DNA of 18,403 bases from Thermus sp. JCM 17653 (lineage in GTDB: Bacteria > Deinococcota > Deinococci > Deinococcales > Thermaceae). The DNA is taken from assembly GCA_001311585.1 (NCBI GenBank), contig BBBN01000007.1:1-18403 (forward strand). The letters run 5' to 3'. Position numbers and translations under genes: made by a program. Every line of letters starts with the position of its first letter. Within the stretch, counting starts at the first letter, position 1. A model generated the notes under the pieces. That model was not told the origin of the DNA, made no database searches, and saw only the letters and a list, made by a program, of their open reading frames with translations. This document shows, in pieces, positions 1 to 6,526 of this stretch.

Positions 1-162
1 TCGAGGGCCTGAGGGGAAGGGGCGGGCTGGACCGCGGCCGGGGAGGAGGCCTGGGGCCGGGCGAAGGGGTTGACCCCGGTGAGGTAAAGGACGATACCCG
101 CCGCCACCAAAGCGATGAGGAGGAAGATCAGCGTCCAGCCAGTTTTCCCTAAGCCAGCGCAT
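1..162 (-). CDS. Small membrane-anchored protein, N-terminal part only (runs off left edge)
   Basis: This is a partial gene whose rest lies beyond the left edge. An ATG at 162-160 follows the TAA stop of the TPR gene (166-164) by one base, and a GGAGG ribosome binding site overlaps the end of that gene, so the two are probably co-transcribed. From about position 134 leftwards one frame stays open for 44 codons. It encodes a strongly hydrophobic segment (core LIFLLIALVAAGIVLYL) followed by a Pro/Ala-rich stretch, which looks like a single N-terminal membrane anchor with a periplasmic linker. The ATG is in a different frame from this segment, so there is probably an indel near 135-145 (one extra base or two missing). 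The frame of the ATG itself is also open but gives an unconvincing Pro/Arg-rich peptide. I do not recognise the family, and function is unknown. Confidence 0.4.
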   Translation of the reverse strand, partial: MRWLRENWLDADLPPHRFGGGGYRPLPHRGQPLRPAPGLLPGRGPARPFPSGPR

Positions 163-163
163 C

Positions 164-1501
164 TTACCTCCGAAGAAGGGCCTGGGCTTCCTTAGAGCCC
201 AAGGCGGCGGCTTGCCGGAGGGCCCGCTCCGCCTCCCCTTCCCGGCCCAGGCCCCTCAGGCCAAGCCCAGGTTGTACCAGGCGGCGGCCTGTCCGGGGGC
301 CCGCCCCAGCACCCTCCCTGAGGAGGAGTTCCGCCTCGCCGAAGCGCCTCAGGGCCACCAGGGCGGCGGCCAGGTTCACCCCCACCTGGGGGTCCCGCCC
401 GGACTCGTACAAGGAGCGGAGCACCCCCGCCGCCTCCTCGGCCCGCCCAAGCTCCAGGAGGAGGGCGCCTTTAAGGGCTTGGGCCTCGAGGGCGGAAACC
501 CCCTCCAAAAGCCTCAAGGCCTCTTCCTTCCTCCCCAAGGCGTAGGCCGCCTGGGCCTTCAAGAAGGCCCCGGGAGGCCCCGCCTCCTCGGCGTAGCGGT
601 AGGCGTTTTTCGGGTCTCCCAAACGCAGGTAGGCCACCGCCAGGGCCTGGGCCACCTGGGGCTCGGGGCTTAAGCGGTAGGCGGCGAGGAGGGGAGCCAG
701 GGCGCCCTTGGCGTCCCCGGCCCGGAGCCTGGTCTGGCCCAGATAGAAAGCGGCCTCCCAGAGAGTGGGGTCCAGCCCATACGCCTCCCTCAAGAGGGGC
801 TCGGGGGCCTCGGAGAGGAGGGCCTTGCGGAGAAGGAGCCGGGCCCTGGCCTTCCCCTCCACCTGGGCCAGGCCCCGGTCCAGCTCCCTGAGGGCCCGCC
901 CCTTCAGGCCCTCCTCCGCCAAAATGCGGGCCAGAAGCTCCCAGGCCTCGGCCGCCTTGGGGTCTTGGTTCAGGAGCCCGTAGAGGACGGGCACGGCCTC
1001 CGCCCGGCTTCCCGCGGCGTAAAGGGCCTGGGCGAGGGCCAAGCGGTAGGCCGGGCTCCGCTCGGGAAGGAACCCCTTCCTCAAGGCCTCCGCCGCCTCC
1101 TTGGCCTTCCCCGCCTGGCCCAGGGCGGCGGCCAGGGCCAGGTAGGCCTCCTCGGTGGGGTTTAAGGACACCGCTTTCTGGAAGGCCTCCGCCGCCTCCT
1201 CGGGCTTGCCCAAACGCAGGTAAACCTGGCCCAGGTTGAAGTGGCCCTCGTACCGGTCGGGGAAGACCCGGACCATCTGGTCAAAGGCGAAGCGGGCCTC
1301 CTCCAGGCGGCCCGCCCGGAAGAGGGCCACCCCCAGGCCCAGGTGGGCCTCGAGGCGGCCGTAGTCCTTTGCCAGAACCTCCTCGTAGGCCAAGGCCGCC
1401 TGAGCGTAGTCCCCCGAGCGCAAAAGGGCCTCCGCCTCCTCCAGGGAAGCCGCCAGGGCCAGGCCCAGGAGGGAAAGGAGCGCAACCAAAGGTCTCGTCA
1501 T
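164..1501 (-). CDS. Secreted tetratricopeptide-repeat (TPR) protein
   Basis: The 445-residue product begins with a short basic end and a hydrophobic core (VALLSLLGLALA). This is a typical Sec signal peptide, with likely cleavage near residue 17-18. The rest is almost entirely TPR units of about 34 residues, roughly 12 of them, with the usual pattern of small residues and the A-x-A-E-x-F/L motif (for example AHLGLGVALFRAGRLEEA and HFNLGQVYLRLGKPEEAA). TPR arrays are protein-binding scaffolds, so a periplasmic or envelope assembly role is plausible, but no enzymatic domain is visible. The ATG is preceded by GGGAGG. Near the C-terminus the true reading frame seems to be lost between about 312 and 260 and then regained. 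The alternative frame there gives a canonical AAAWYNLGLA repeat with exactly 34-residue spacing from the previous unit. The specific partner is unknown. Confidence 0.85.
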   Translation of the reverse strand: MTRPLVALLSLLGLALAASLEEAEALLRSGDYAQAALAYEEVLAKDYGRLEAHLGLGVALFRAGRLEEARFAFDQMVRVFPDRYEGHFNLGQVYLRLGKPEEAAEAFQKAVSLNPTEEAYLALAAALGQAGKAKEAAEALRKGFLPERSPAYRLALAQALYAAGSRAEAVPVLYGLLNQDPKAAEAWELLARILAEEGLKGRALRELDRGLAQVEGKARARLLLRKALLSEAPEPLLREAYGLDPTLWEAAFYLGQTRLRAGDAKGALAPLLAAYRLSPEPQVAQALAVAYLRLGDPKNAYRYAEEAGPPGAFLKAQAAYALGRKEEALRLLEGVSALEAQALKGALLLELGRAEEAAGVLRSLYESGRDPQVGVNLAAALVALRRFGEAELLLREGAGAGPRTGRRLVQPGLGLRGLGREGEAERALRQAAALGSKEAQALLRR

Positions 1502-1562
1502 AGGGGCCTCCCAACCCTATCGTTGCCCTCAGCATAGCACAGCTCTAAGGGGAAGCCTTTGC

Positions 1563-1568
1563 TATCCT
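1563..1568 (+). promoter_or_regulatory. Possible -10 element for a leaderless HNH endonuclease mRNA
   Basis: TATCCT fits the TANNNT -10 pattern and ends 7 bases before the GTG start at 1576. Transcription would therefore begin at or next to the start codon. No Shine-Dalgarno sequence lies at a useful distance: AGGGGAAG at 1547-1554 is more than 20 nt away. Leaderless mRNAs are common in Deinococcus-Thermus. No good -35 box is visible, so this is inference. Confidence 0.35.
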
Positions 1569-1575
1569 AGAAAGC

Positions 1576-2112
1576 GTGGGGCCAGCCGAGGAAAAGCCCC
1601 TCAACCTAGACGCCCCCCGCGTCCTGGTGCTCAACGCGGGGTACGAGGTGCTGGGCCTGGCCAGCATCAAGCGGAGCGTGCTTTTGGTGCTCTCGGGAAG
1701 CGCGGAGATGCTTTCGGAAAGCGGCCGCTACCTCCACACCCCTTCCACCCGGATCCCCGTGCCCAGCGTCATCCGCCTCAAGCGCCTGGTGCGCAGGGGC
1801 CCAAGCCGCGTCCCCCTGAACCGCAGGAACGTCCTCCGGCGGGACCGCTACACCTGCCAGTACTGCGGCCGCCAAGGGGGGGAGCTCACCGTGGACCACG
1901 TCCTTCCCAAAAGCCGCGGGGGCAAGCCCACCTGGGAGAACCTGGTGACGGCCTGCCGGGCCTGCAACCTCAAGAAGGGGGACCGCACCCCCGAGGAGGC
2001 GGGGATGCGCCTCCTCAGGCCCCCCAAAAGCCCCCGGGTGCCCCTCTTCCTCTCCGATCTCAAGGAGGTCCCCCAGGACTGGGAGCCCTACCTCGAGGCC
2101 TTCTTGCGCTGA
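1576..2112 (+). CDS. HNH endonuclease family protein
   Basis: The 178-residue protein carries a complete zinc-supported HNH nuclease core in its second half. It has C94 and C97, then the D107-H108 pair within VDHVLPKSRGG, N122, then C127 and C130 followed by N131. This is the CxxC / DH / N / CxxCN arrangement of McrA-like HNH domains, which cleave DNA in a metal-dependent way. The first 80 residues form a small conserved-looking N-terminal region (VLVLNAGYEVLGLASIKRS) seen in a widespread family of stand-alone HNH proteins in actinobacteria, cyanobacteria and Thermus. The biological substrate of that family is not well defined. The start is GTG with no nearby ribosome binding site, consistent with a leaderless transcript. 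The gene is intact and on the opposite strand from its flanks. Its TGA lies one base from the end of the converging transporter gene. There is no methyltransferase neighbour, so it is not an obvious restriction system. Confidence 0.88.
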   Translation: MGPAEEKPLNLDAPRVLVLNAGYEVLGLASIKRSVLLVLSGSAEMLSESGRYLHTPSTRIPVPSVIRLKRLVRRGPSRVPLNRRNVLRRDRYTCQYCGRQGGELTVDHVLPKSRGGKPTWENLVTACRACNLKKGDRTPEEAGMRLLRPPKSPRVPLFLSDLKEVPQDWEPYLEAFLR

Positions 2113-2113
2113 G

Positions 2114-2947
2114 CTACCGCCGCACGCTGAGGAGGACCGCCAAGAGGACCAGGCCCGCCCCCAGGTAACCTAGGGGGGAGAGGACCTCGCGGAAGAAGAG
2201 GAAGGCGAAGAGGTTGGCCACCACGGGCTCGAGGGTGGCCAGGACGCTGGCCCGGGTGGCGGGAAGCCGCCTTAGCCCCGCGTAGTAGGCCAGGTAAGCC
2301 CCGTAGGTGGAAAAGGCTCCCAGAAAGAGGAGGGCAGAAAGGGCCTTAGGGCTTAAGGGCGCGAGCTCCACGAAGGGCAGGAGCCCCAAGGCCCCCACGG
2401 GCAGGGCGTAGAGGAAGAGGGTGGGGGTGGCGTAGCGGGGCAGGTAGAGCTTGCCGAAGATGTAGTAAAGGGCGTAGGTAAAGCCCGAAAGGAGGCCGAA
2501 GAAGAGGGCGGGCAAGGGGGCCCTCACCTCGCTTCCCCCGCCCAGGCCCATGAGGCCACCCCCAGGAGGGTGAGGGCCACGGAGAGAAGCCCCAAAGCGT
2601 CCAGGGCCTCCCGGAGGACCAGGTGGGAAAGAAGGGCCACCCAGGCGGGAGCGGTGTAGAGGAGGACCGAGGCCAAGGCCGCCCCGCCCAAGCCCACCGC
2701 CAGCTGGTAGGCCCCGTAGAACAGGGAAACCCCCACCAGGCCAAAGAGGAGCAGGACGGGAAGGTCCTGAGGGGCTACCCGCACCCGGCGCAAGAGAAGG
2801 GCGTGGGCGGCAAAAAAAGACCCAGGCGATCCCCGCCCGAAAGAAGGCCACCGTAAGCGGGGTGAGCCCTTCCCCAAAGGCCAAGCGGCTCACCGGCCCC
2901 AAAAGGCCCCACAGGGAGGCGGCCAGAAAGAGGTAGAGGTAGCCCAT
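2114..2947 (-). CDS. EamA/DMT-family transporter (frame interrupted twice)
   Basis: This is a membrane transporter of the drug/metabolite transporter superfamily, about 277 residues, expected to have 10 membrane helices in two EamA repeats. The N-terminal MGYLYLFLAASLWGLLGPVS and the C-terminal repeat with EPVVANLFAFLFFREVLSP are typical. The middle (YGAYQLAVGLGGAALASVLL to VASWAWAGEA) lies in another frame. The frame is lost at the run of seven A's at 2812-2818, where six would keep it open, and regained near 2527, where one C is missing in CCTCACCTCGC. Because the two events cancel, a conceptual read-through spans from 2947 to 2114 at the normal family length. I read this as sequence error rather than a pseudogene, but cannot exclude real decay. 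The substrate cannot be told from sequence. It diverges from the LapA-like gene. Confidence 0.75.
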   Translation of the reverse strand: MGYLYLFLAASLWGLLGPVSRLAFGEGLTPLTVAFFRAGIAWVFFCRPRPSLAPGAGSPSGPSRPAPLWPGGGFPVLRGLPAGGGLGRGGLGLGPPLHRSRLGGPSFPPGPPGGPGRFGASLRGPHPPGGGLMGLGGGSEVRAPLPALFFGLLSGFTYALYYIFGKLYLPRYATPTLFLYALPVGALGLLPFVELAPLSPKALSALLFLGAFSTYGAYLAYYAGLRRLPATRASVLATLEPVVANLFAFLFFREVLSPLGYLGAGLVLLAVLLSVRR

Positions 2948-2958
2948 GGAAGGCAGTG

Positions 2959-2964
2959 TATAAT
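2959..2964 (+). promoter_or_regulatory. Probable -10 box for the LapA-like gene, in a divergent promoter region
   Basis: A perfect TATAAT lies 30 bases upstream of the ATG at 2994. It would start transcription near 2971 and leave a short leader containing GGAGGT (2982-2987). No clear TTGACA-like -35 was seen 16-18 bases upstream. The same site read on the minus strand gives GATTATACAC, a weak -10-like match (TATACA) 9 nt before the transporter start at 2947. The region may therefore fire in both directions. Confidence 0.5.
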
Positions 2965-2993
2965 CCCCCCGGTGCCCTTATGGAGGTCAAGGC

Positions 2994-3470
2994 ATGAGCG
3001 CCCGTACCCTTTTTGCCCTCCTCGTGCTCCTTCTCCTCGCCCTCTTCGCCTGGCTCAACTGGGGGGAGATTACCAAGCCCACCTCCCTTTCCCTGGGGCT
3101 TACCCGGGTGGAAGCCCCCCTGGGCCTGGTCCTGGTGGTGGCCCTGGGGGCCCTCACCCTCCTCTATCTGGTCTTCACCATCGGTTTGGAAACGGCGGCC
3201 CTCCTGGAGGTCAAGCGCTACGCCCGGGAGCTCCTCTATTACAAGAAGCTCGCCGAAGATGCGGAGCAAAGCCGCTACACCGAGCTAAAGCGCTATCTGG
3301 AGGCGGAGTTTCAGCGCCTGGCCGAGGCGGAGCGGGAGGAGATCCGGGCCTTGGAAGCCCGGGTGGAGGCGATCCTGGAGAAGCACGGCAACACCCTGGC
3401 CGCCTACATCGGGGAACTGGAGGACCAGGTTTTAAGGCTCCTCGGCCCCTCGCAAGGCGAAAAGGGTTGA
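2994..3470 (+). CDS. LapA-domain (DUF1049-like) membrane protein with cytoplasmic coiled coil
   Basis: The 158-residue protein has two predicted membrane helices (about residues 4-21 and 43-64). They are separated by a short loop with the AWLNW...I motif and the APLGLVLVVALGALTLLYLV segment typical of LapA/DUF1049 domains. From about residue 69 to 125 it becomes a charged Glu/Arg/Ala-rich helix with a heptad look (LEVKRYARELLYYKKLAEDA), probably a cytoplasmic coiled coil. In enterobacteria LapA with LapB links lipopolysaccharide synthesis to proteolysis, but Thermus makes no classical LPS, so only the architecture should be transferred, not that role. A GGAGGT ribosome binding site ends 6 bases before the ATG. 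The frame is intact. It faces the end of the ribosomal cluster, with 150 nt between the two stop codons. Confidence 0.7.
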   Translation: MSARTLFALLVLLLLALFAWLNWGEITKPTSLSLGLTRVEAPLGLVLVVALGALTLLYLVFTIGLETAALLEVKRYARELLYYKKLAEDAEQSRYTELKRYLEAEFQRLAEAEREEIRALEARVEAILEKHGNTLAAYIGELEDQVLRLLGPSQGEKG

Positions 3471-3576
3471 TACCACCCCATGCCGACCCAAGCCAGCGTG
3501 GGGGCCCCGGTAAAAACGATGCACAGGGCCTCCACGCCTGGGCCTGAACGAAGGATTCACGCCAAAGGGGCATGAG

Positions 3577-3607
3577 GCCCCCGCCATGGCCCAAGCCGTG
3601 GCGGGGC
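3577..3607 (-). terminator. GC-rich hairpin after rplQ, likely end of the ribosomal cluster
   Basis: Two arms, 3577-3590 (GCCCCCGCCATGGC) and 3595-3607 (GCCGTGGCGGGGC), can pair over about 12 bases around a 4-base loop, with one internal C/A mismatch and one bulged base. The hairpin begins about 14 nt past the rplQ stop. There is no U-tract on either strand, so it may act as a Rho-independent-like stop, an RNA end-protecting hairpin or a bidirectional block between the converging lapA-like and rplQ genes. The remaining spacer (3471-3576) shows nothing else convincing. Confidence 0.5.
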
Positions 3608-3620
3608 ACTTAGCCTGCCC

Positions 3621-3976
3621 CTACTCCACCAGTTCCACCAGGGCCAAGGGCGCCCCGTCCCCGCGGCGGCGCTCCGCCAGCTTGAGGACCGGGTGTACCC
3701 CCCAGGGCGGCCCTGGTACTTGGGGGCGATCTCGTCAAAGAGCTTGCGCACCAGCTTCACGTCCTGGAGGTCCCTAAGGACCAGCCTGCGGGCATGGAGG
3801 TCCCCCCGCTTGGCCAGGTGGATCAGGTGGTCCACGAAGCCGGTGAGCTCCTTGGCCTTGGGCACGGTGGTGGTGATGCGGCCGTGCAGGAGAAGGCTTT
3901 TGGCCTGGTTACGGAAAAGAGCCAGGCGGTGGGAAGAGTGGCGGTTGAGCTTCCTTCCGGACTTTAGGTGGCGCAT
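3621..3976 (-). CDS. rplQ: 50S ribosomal protein L17 (one-base frame break)
   Basis: L17 sits near the exit of the large-subunit tunnel and contacts 23S rRNA. The N-terminus [20 protein letters not shown] is the family signature, and [20 protein letters not shown] follows. After GGYTR the frame breaks at about 3689, where the expected GAGGACCCGGG has lost one C. The other frame then gives [20 protein letters not shown] and a TAG at 3623-3621. With one base restored the protein is 118 residues, which is the T. thermophilus length. It is the last gene of the cluster. Its ATG lies 4 bases after the rpoA stop, so translation is probably coupled. Confidence 0.95.
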
Positions 3977-3980
3977 GGTC

Positions 3981-4918
3981 TCACTCCTTCAGGGTAAAGC
4001 CCCGCTTGGCCAGGGCCTCGCGGATCTCCTCGAGGCTCCTCTCCCCGATGCCGGGGATGTTCCTCAGGTCCTTGAGGTTGAGGGCGAGAAGGGCCCGAAC
4101 GGACTCAATCCCCTCCTCCTTGAGGCTGTGGAGGACCCGGGTGGAAAGGCCGAGCTCCTCTAAGGGGAGGTCCAGCTCCTCCTTCTCCTCCCGCTCCTGG
4201 GAGGGCTCGGAGACCGGGAGGGAGGGGGCGGCCTGGGGGCTGGCGAAGTAGGAGAGGTGCTCCTTGAGGATGGCCACGGCCTGGTTCAGGGCCTCGAGGG
4301 GGGTGATGGAGCCGTCCGTCCAGATCCTCAGGGTGAGCTTGTCCAGGTCCGTGCGCTGGCCGAGGCGGGTGTCCTCCACCTGGAAGGCCACCCGGCGCAC
4401 CGGGGAGAAGAGGGCGTCCACGGGGATGGCGTTGATGCGGTCCTTGATGCCGTGGCGCTCGGCGGGCACGTACCCCACCCCCCGGTCCACCCGCACCTCC
4501 ATGTAAAGCCTCCCCCCCTCCTCCAGGGTGGCGATGTGGAGGTCCGGGTTCAGGATCTCCAGGTCGCGGAAGGGGTGAAGTCGGCGGCCTTCACCGCCTT
4601 GGGCCCCTCCGCCCGGAGGACCAGGGTGGCGGTCTGCATCTTGGGGTCCAGGAAGCGGACCACCAGCTCCTTGAGGTTGAGGACGATCTCCACCACGTCC
4701 TCCTTCACCCCGGGGATGGTGGAGAACTCGTGGAGGACGTCCTCGATGTAGACGCTGGTGACCGCGGTCCCCGGGATGGAGGAGAGGAGGATGCGCCGCA
4801 AGGGGTTTCCCAAGGTGACGCCGAACCCCCGCTCCAGGGGCTCCAGCACGAACTCCCCGTACTCCCGCCCCTGGGTGCGCACCGTGAAGACCGGGGCTTT
4901 GAGCTTGCTCTCTAACAT
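3981..4918 (-). CDS. rpoA: DNA-directed RNA polymerase subunit alpha (one-base frame break)
   Basis: The alpha subunit dimerises to nucleate RNA polymerase assembly, and its C-terminal domain contacts upstream promoter DNA and activators. The N-terminal part shows [20 protein letters not shown] and the [20 protein letters not shown] region that forms the dimer platform. The C-terminal domain shows the helix-hairpin-helix stretch [20 protein letters not shown]. Between the two, a missing C near 4565 breaks the frame after DFTPSA. The continuation ([17 protein letters not shown], then [20 protein letters not shown]) lies in the next frame. The restored length is 312 residues, close to the usual 315. 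AGGAGG precedes the ATG. Its place after rpsD is the conserved alpha-operon order. Confidence 0.97.
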
Positions 4919-4940
4919 AGGCCTCCTTACCGGCCAGGGA

Positions 4941-5568
4941 CTACCTGGAGTAGAACTCGATCACCAGCTGCTCGTTCACGGGCAGGGCCAGCTCCTCCCG
5001 GTCGGGCAGGCGCAGGAACTTGCCTTCATCCCCTCCACGTCCAAGGAGAGCCAGGGGCTCACCTTGCGCCCCTTCATGGCCTCGAGGTTCTCCCGGATGA
5101 AGGCCAGGTTCCTGCTTCCCTCGGCGATGGCGATCTCGTCCCCGGGCCTCACCCGGTAGGCCGGCAGGTCCACCCGGCGGCCGTTCACCACGATGTGGCC
5201 GTGGCGCACCATCTGCCGGGCCTGGCGGCGGCTTTGGGCGAAGCCAGGCGGTAGACCACGTTGTCCAACCGGGACTCCAGAAGGCCCAGGAACACCGTGC
5301 CCGTGACCCCCTTCTTGCGGCTCGCCTCCTCAAAGAGGTTGCGGAACTGGGTCTCGGAGATCCCGTAGATGCGGCGAAGCTTCTGCTTCTCCCGAAGGCG
5401 CACCGCGTAGTCGGAGGGGCGCCGCGTGCGGCGCTGCCCGTGCTGGCCCGGGGGGTAGGGGCGGCGCTCCATGGCGCACTTGGGGCTGTAGCACCTCTCC
5501 CCCTTCAGGTAAAGCTTGACTCCTTCCCGACGGCAAAGGCGGCAAACTGGTCCGATGTAACGACCCAT
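4941..5568 (-). CDS. rpsD: 30S ribosomal protein S4, zinc-binding form (two one-base frame breaks)
   Basis: S4 is a primary 16S rRNA binder that starts assembly of the 5' domain and shapes decoding accuracy. Residues C9, C12, C26 and C31 form the zinc site of the C+ type of S4 found in Thermus. The S4 RNA-binding domain follows (LDNVVYRL, then [20 protein letters not shown]). The frame is lost near 5244 (one C missing in AAGCCCAGG) and again near 5023 (one C missing in TTGCCCTTC). Restoring both gives 209 residues ending [12 protein letters not shown], the T. thermophilus length. In E. coli S4 is the translational repressor of the alpha operon. Whether the same holds here cannot be told from sequence. 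Confidence 0.96.
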
Positions 5569-5581
5569 CTTCTCCTACTCC

Positions 5582-5971
5582 TTACGAGGCCTTGCGGAAC
5601 TTCTTCTTGGGCCGGCAGCCGTTGTGGGGCACGGGGGTGTCGTCCACGATGGACTTCACCTGGAGGCCGGAGGCCTGGAGGGCCCTTATGGCCTGCTCCC
5701 GCCCCGCCCCGGTACCCCGGACCACCACGTCCACGCTCTGCATGCCGTAGGCCATGGCCTTCTTGGCGGCGTCCATGGCGGCGAGCTGGGCGGCGTAAGG
5801 GGTGCCCTTACGGCTCCCCTTGTAGCCGATGACCCCGCCCGAAGACCAGGTGATGGGGTTACCGTCGGGATCGGTGATGGTGACGATGGTGTTGTTGTAG
5901 GAGGCGTGGATGTAGGCCTTCCCGTTCGCCACCTGCCGCTTAACCTTCTTCTTGGTCGCTTTTCTGGCCAT
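5582..5971 (-). CDS. rpsK: 30S ribosomal protein S11
   Basis: This is an intact 129-residue S11, the T. thermophilus length. S11 lies on the small-subunit platform near the mRNA exit, beside S18 and the 3' end of 16S rRNA. Family motifs include [40 protein letters not shown] and the C-terminal [17 protein letters not shown]. The N-terminus is a typical basic tail ([20 protein letters not shown]). The ATG at 5971 overlaps a small inverted repeat whose loop holds the purine-rich ribosome binding site GAGGGAG. The 43-nt spacer upstream is one of the longer gaps in the cluster. Confidence 0.97.
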   Translation of the reverse strand: MARKATKKKVKRQVANGKAYIHASYNNTIVTITDPDGNPITWSSGGVIGYKGSRKGTPYAAQLAAMDAAKKAMAYGMQSVDVVVRGTGAGREQAIRALQASGLQVKSIVDDTPVPHNGCRPKKKFRKAS

Positions 5972-5990
5972 ACTCTCCCTCTCGGAGTAT
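5970..5990 (-). promoter_or_regulatory. Inverted repeat spanning the rpsK ribosome binding site and start
   Basis: On the RNA strand a perfect 6-base repeat (AUACUC ... GAGUAU) encloses a 9-base loop that contains the purine-rich Shine-Dalgarno stretch. The second arm overlaps the first two bases of the rpsK AUG. A further GCCCU/AGGGC pair lies just upstream, beginning inside the rpsM stop region. The stem is short and only one-third GC, so it may be weak at Thermus growth temperature. A regulatory role is inference. Confidence 0.3.
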
Positions 5991-6014
5991 CCGCTGGCCC
6001 TAAACCCTCAGGGC

Positions 6015-6395
6015 TTACTTCCTCGGAGCCTTCTTCTTGCCCGCCACGGTCTTGCGGGGCCCCTTGCGGGTACGGGCGTTGGTGCGGGTGCGCTGCCCCC
6101 GCACGGGAAGCCCCCGCCGGTGCCGGAGGCCGCGGTAGCAGCCGATGTCCATGAGGCGCTTGATGTTGGCCGCCACCTCCGCCCTGAGCTCCCCTTCCAG
6201 CTTCCAGGTGTTCTCCACGTACTCCCGGAGGCGCACCACCTCGGCCTCCGTGAGGTCCTTCACCCGGGTAGCGGGGTTGATCCCCGTCTTCTCCAAGGCC
6301 TCCTTGGCCCGGGCCGGCCCGATCCCGTAGATGTAGGTGAGGGCCACGTCCACCCGCTTGTTCCTGGGAATCTCCACGCCTGCGATCCTCGCCAC
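6015..6395 (-). CDS. rpsM: 30S ribosomal protein S13
   Basis: This is an intact 126-residue S13, which sits in the head of the small subunit, contacts P-site tRNA with its C-terminal tail and forms the bridges to L5. Visible motifs are [39 protein letters not shown] (the helix-two-turn-helix region) and [18 protein letters not shown] very basic tail ending KKKAPRK follows. It matches the T. thermophilus length. It is the first gene of the alpha-type block and follows rpmJ by a few bases, as in many bacteria. Confidence 0.97.
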   Translation of the reverse strand: MARIAGVEIPRNKRVDVALTYIYGIGPARAKEALEKTGINPATRVKDLTEAEVVRLREYVENTWKLEGELRAEVAANIKRLMDIGCYRGLRHRRGLPVRGQRTRTNARTRKGPRKTVAGKKKAPRK

Positions 6396-6404
6396 GTTGC
6401 CTCC

Positions 6405-6518
6405 TTAGCCCTGACGCTGCTTGTGCTTGGGGTTCTCGCAGATCACGTAGACCCGGCCGTGCCGGCGCACCACCTTGCACTTCTCGCAGATCCTCTTGAC
6501 CGACGCCCGTACCTTCAT
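6405..6518 (-). CDS. rpmJ: 50S ribosomal protein L36, zinc-binding form
   Basis: This small gene is easily missed. From ATG at 6518 to TAA at 6405 it encodes 37 residues beginning [19 protein letters not shown] and ending [12 protein letters not shown]11, C14, C27 and H32 form the zinc knuckle of the C+ type of L36. This is the smallest protein of the large subunit and it fastens 23S rRNA near the L7/L12 stalk base. The frame is intact and at the usual length. Its place between infA and rpsM is the conserved order in many bacteria. The start codon follows the infA stop by 8 bases. Confidence 0.96.
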   Translation of the reverse strand: MKVRASVKRICEKCKVVRRHGRVYVICENPKHKQRQG

Positions 6519-6526
6519 CGCGCCTC

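Noticed and set aside
1576..2112. HNH protein as part of a defence island or homing element
   Set aside because: There is no methyltransferase, helicase, intron, intein or mobile element next to it, and base composition matches the surroundings.
2114..2947. Calling the EamA transporter a pseudogene
   Set aside because: The +1 and -1 changes cancel, both are typical homopolymer errors, and the full-length family architecture is otherwise intact.
5185..6480. Long open frames opposite or overlapping the ribosomal genes, rich in Arg, Pro and Gly
   Set aside because: These are shadow frames of high-GC coding sequence. They have no ribosome binding sites or domain patterns, and the real genes there are certain.
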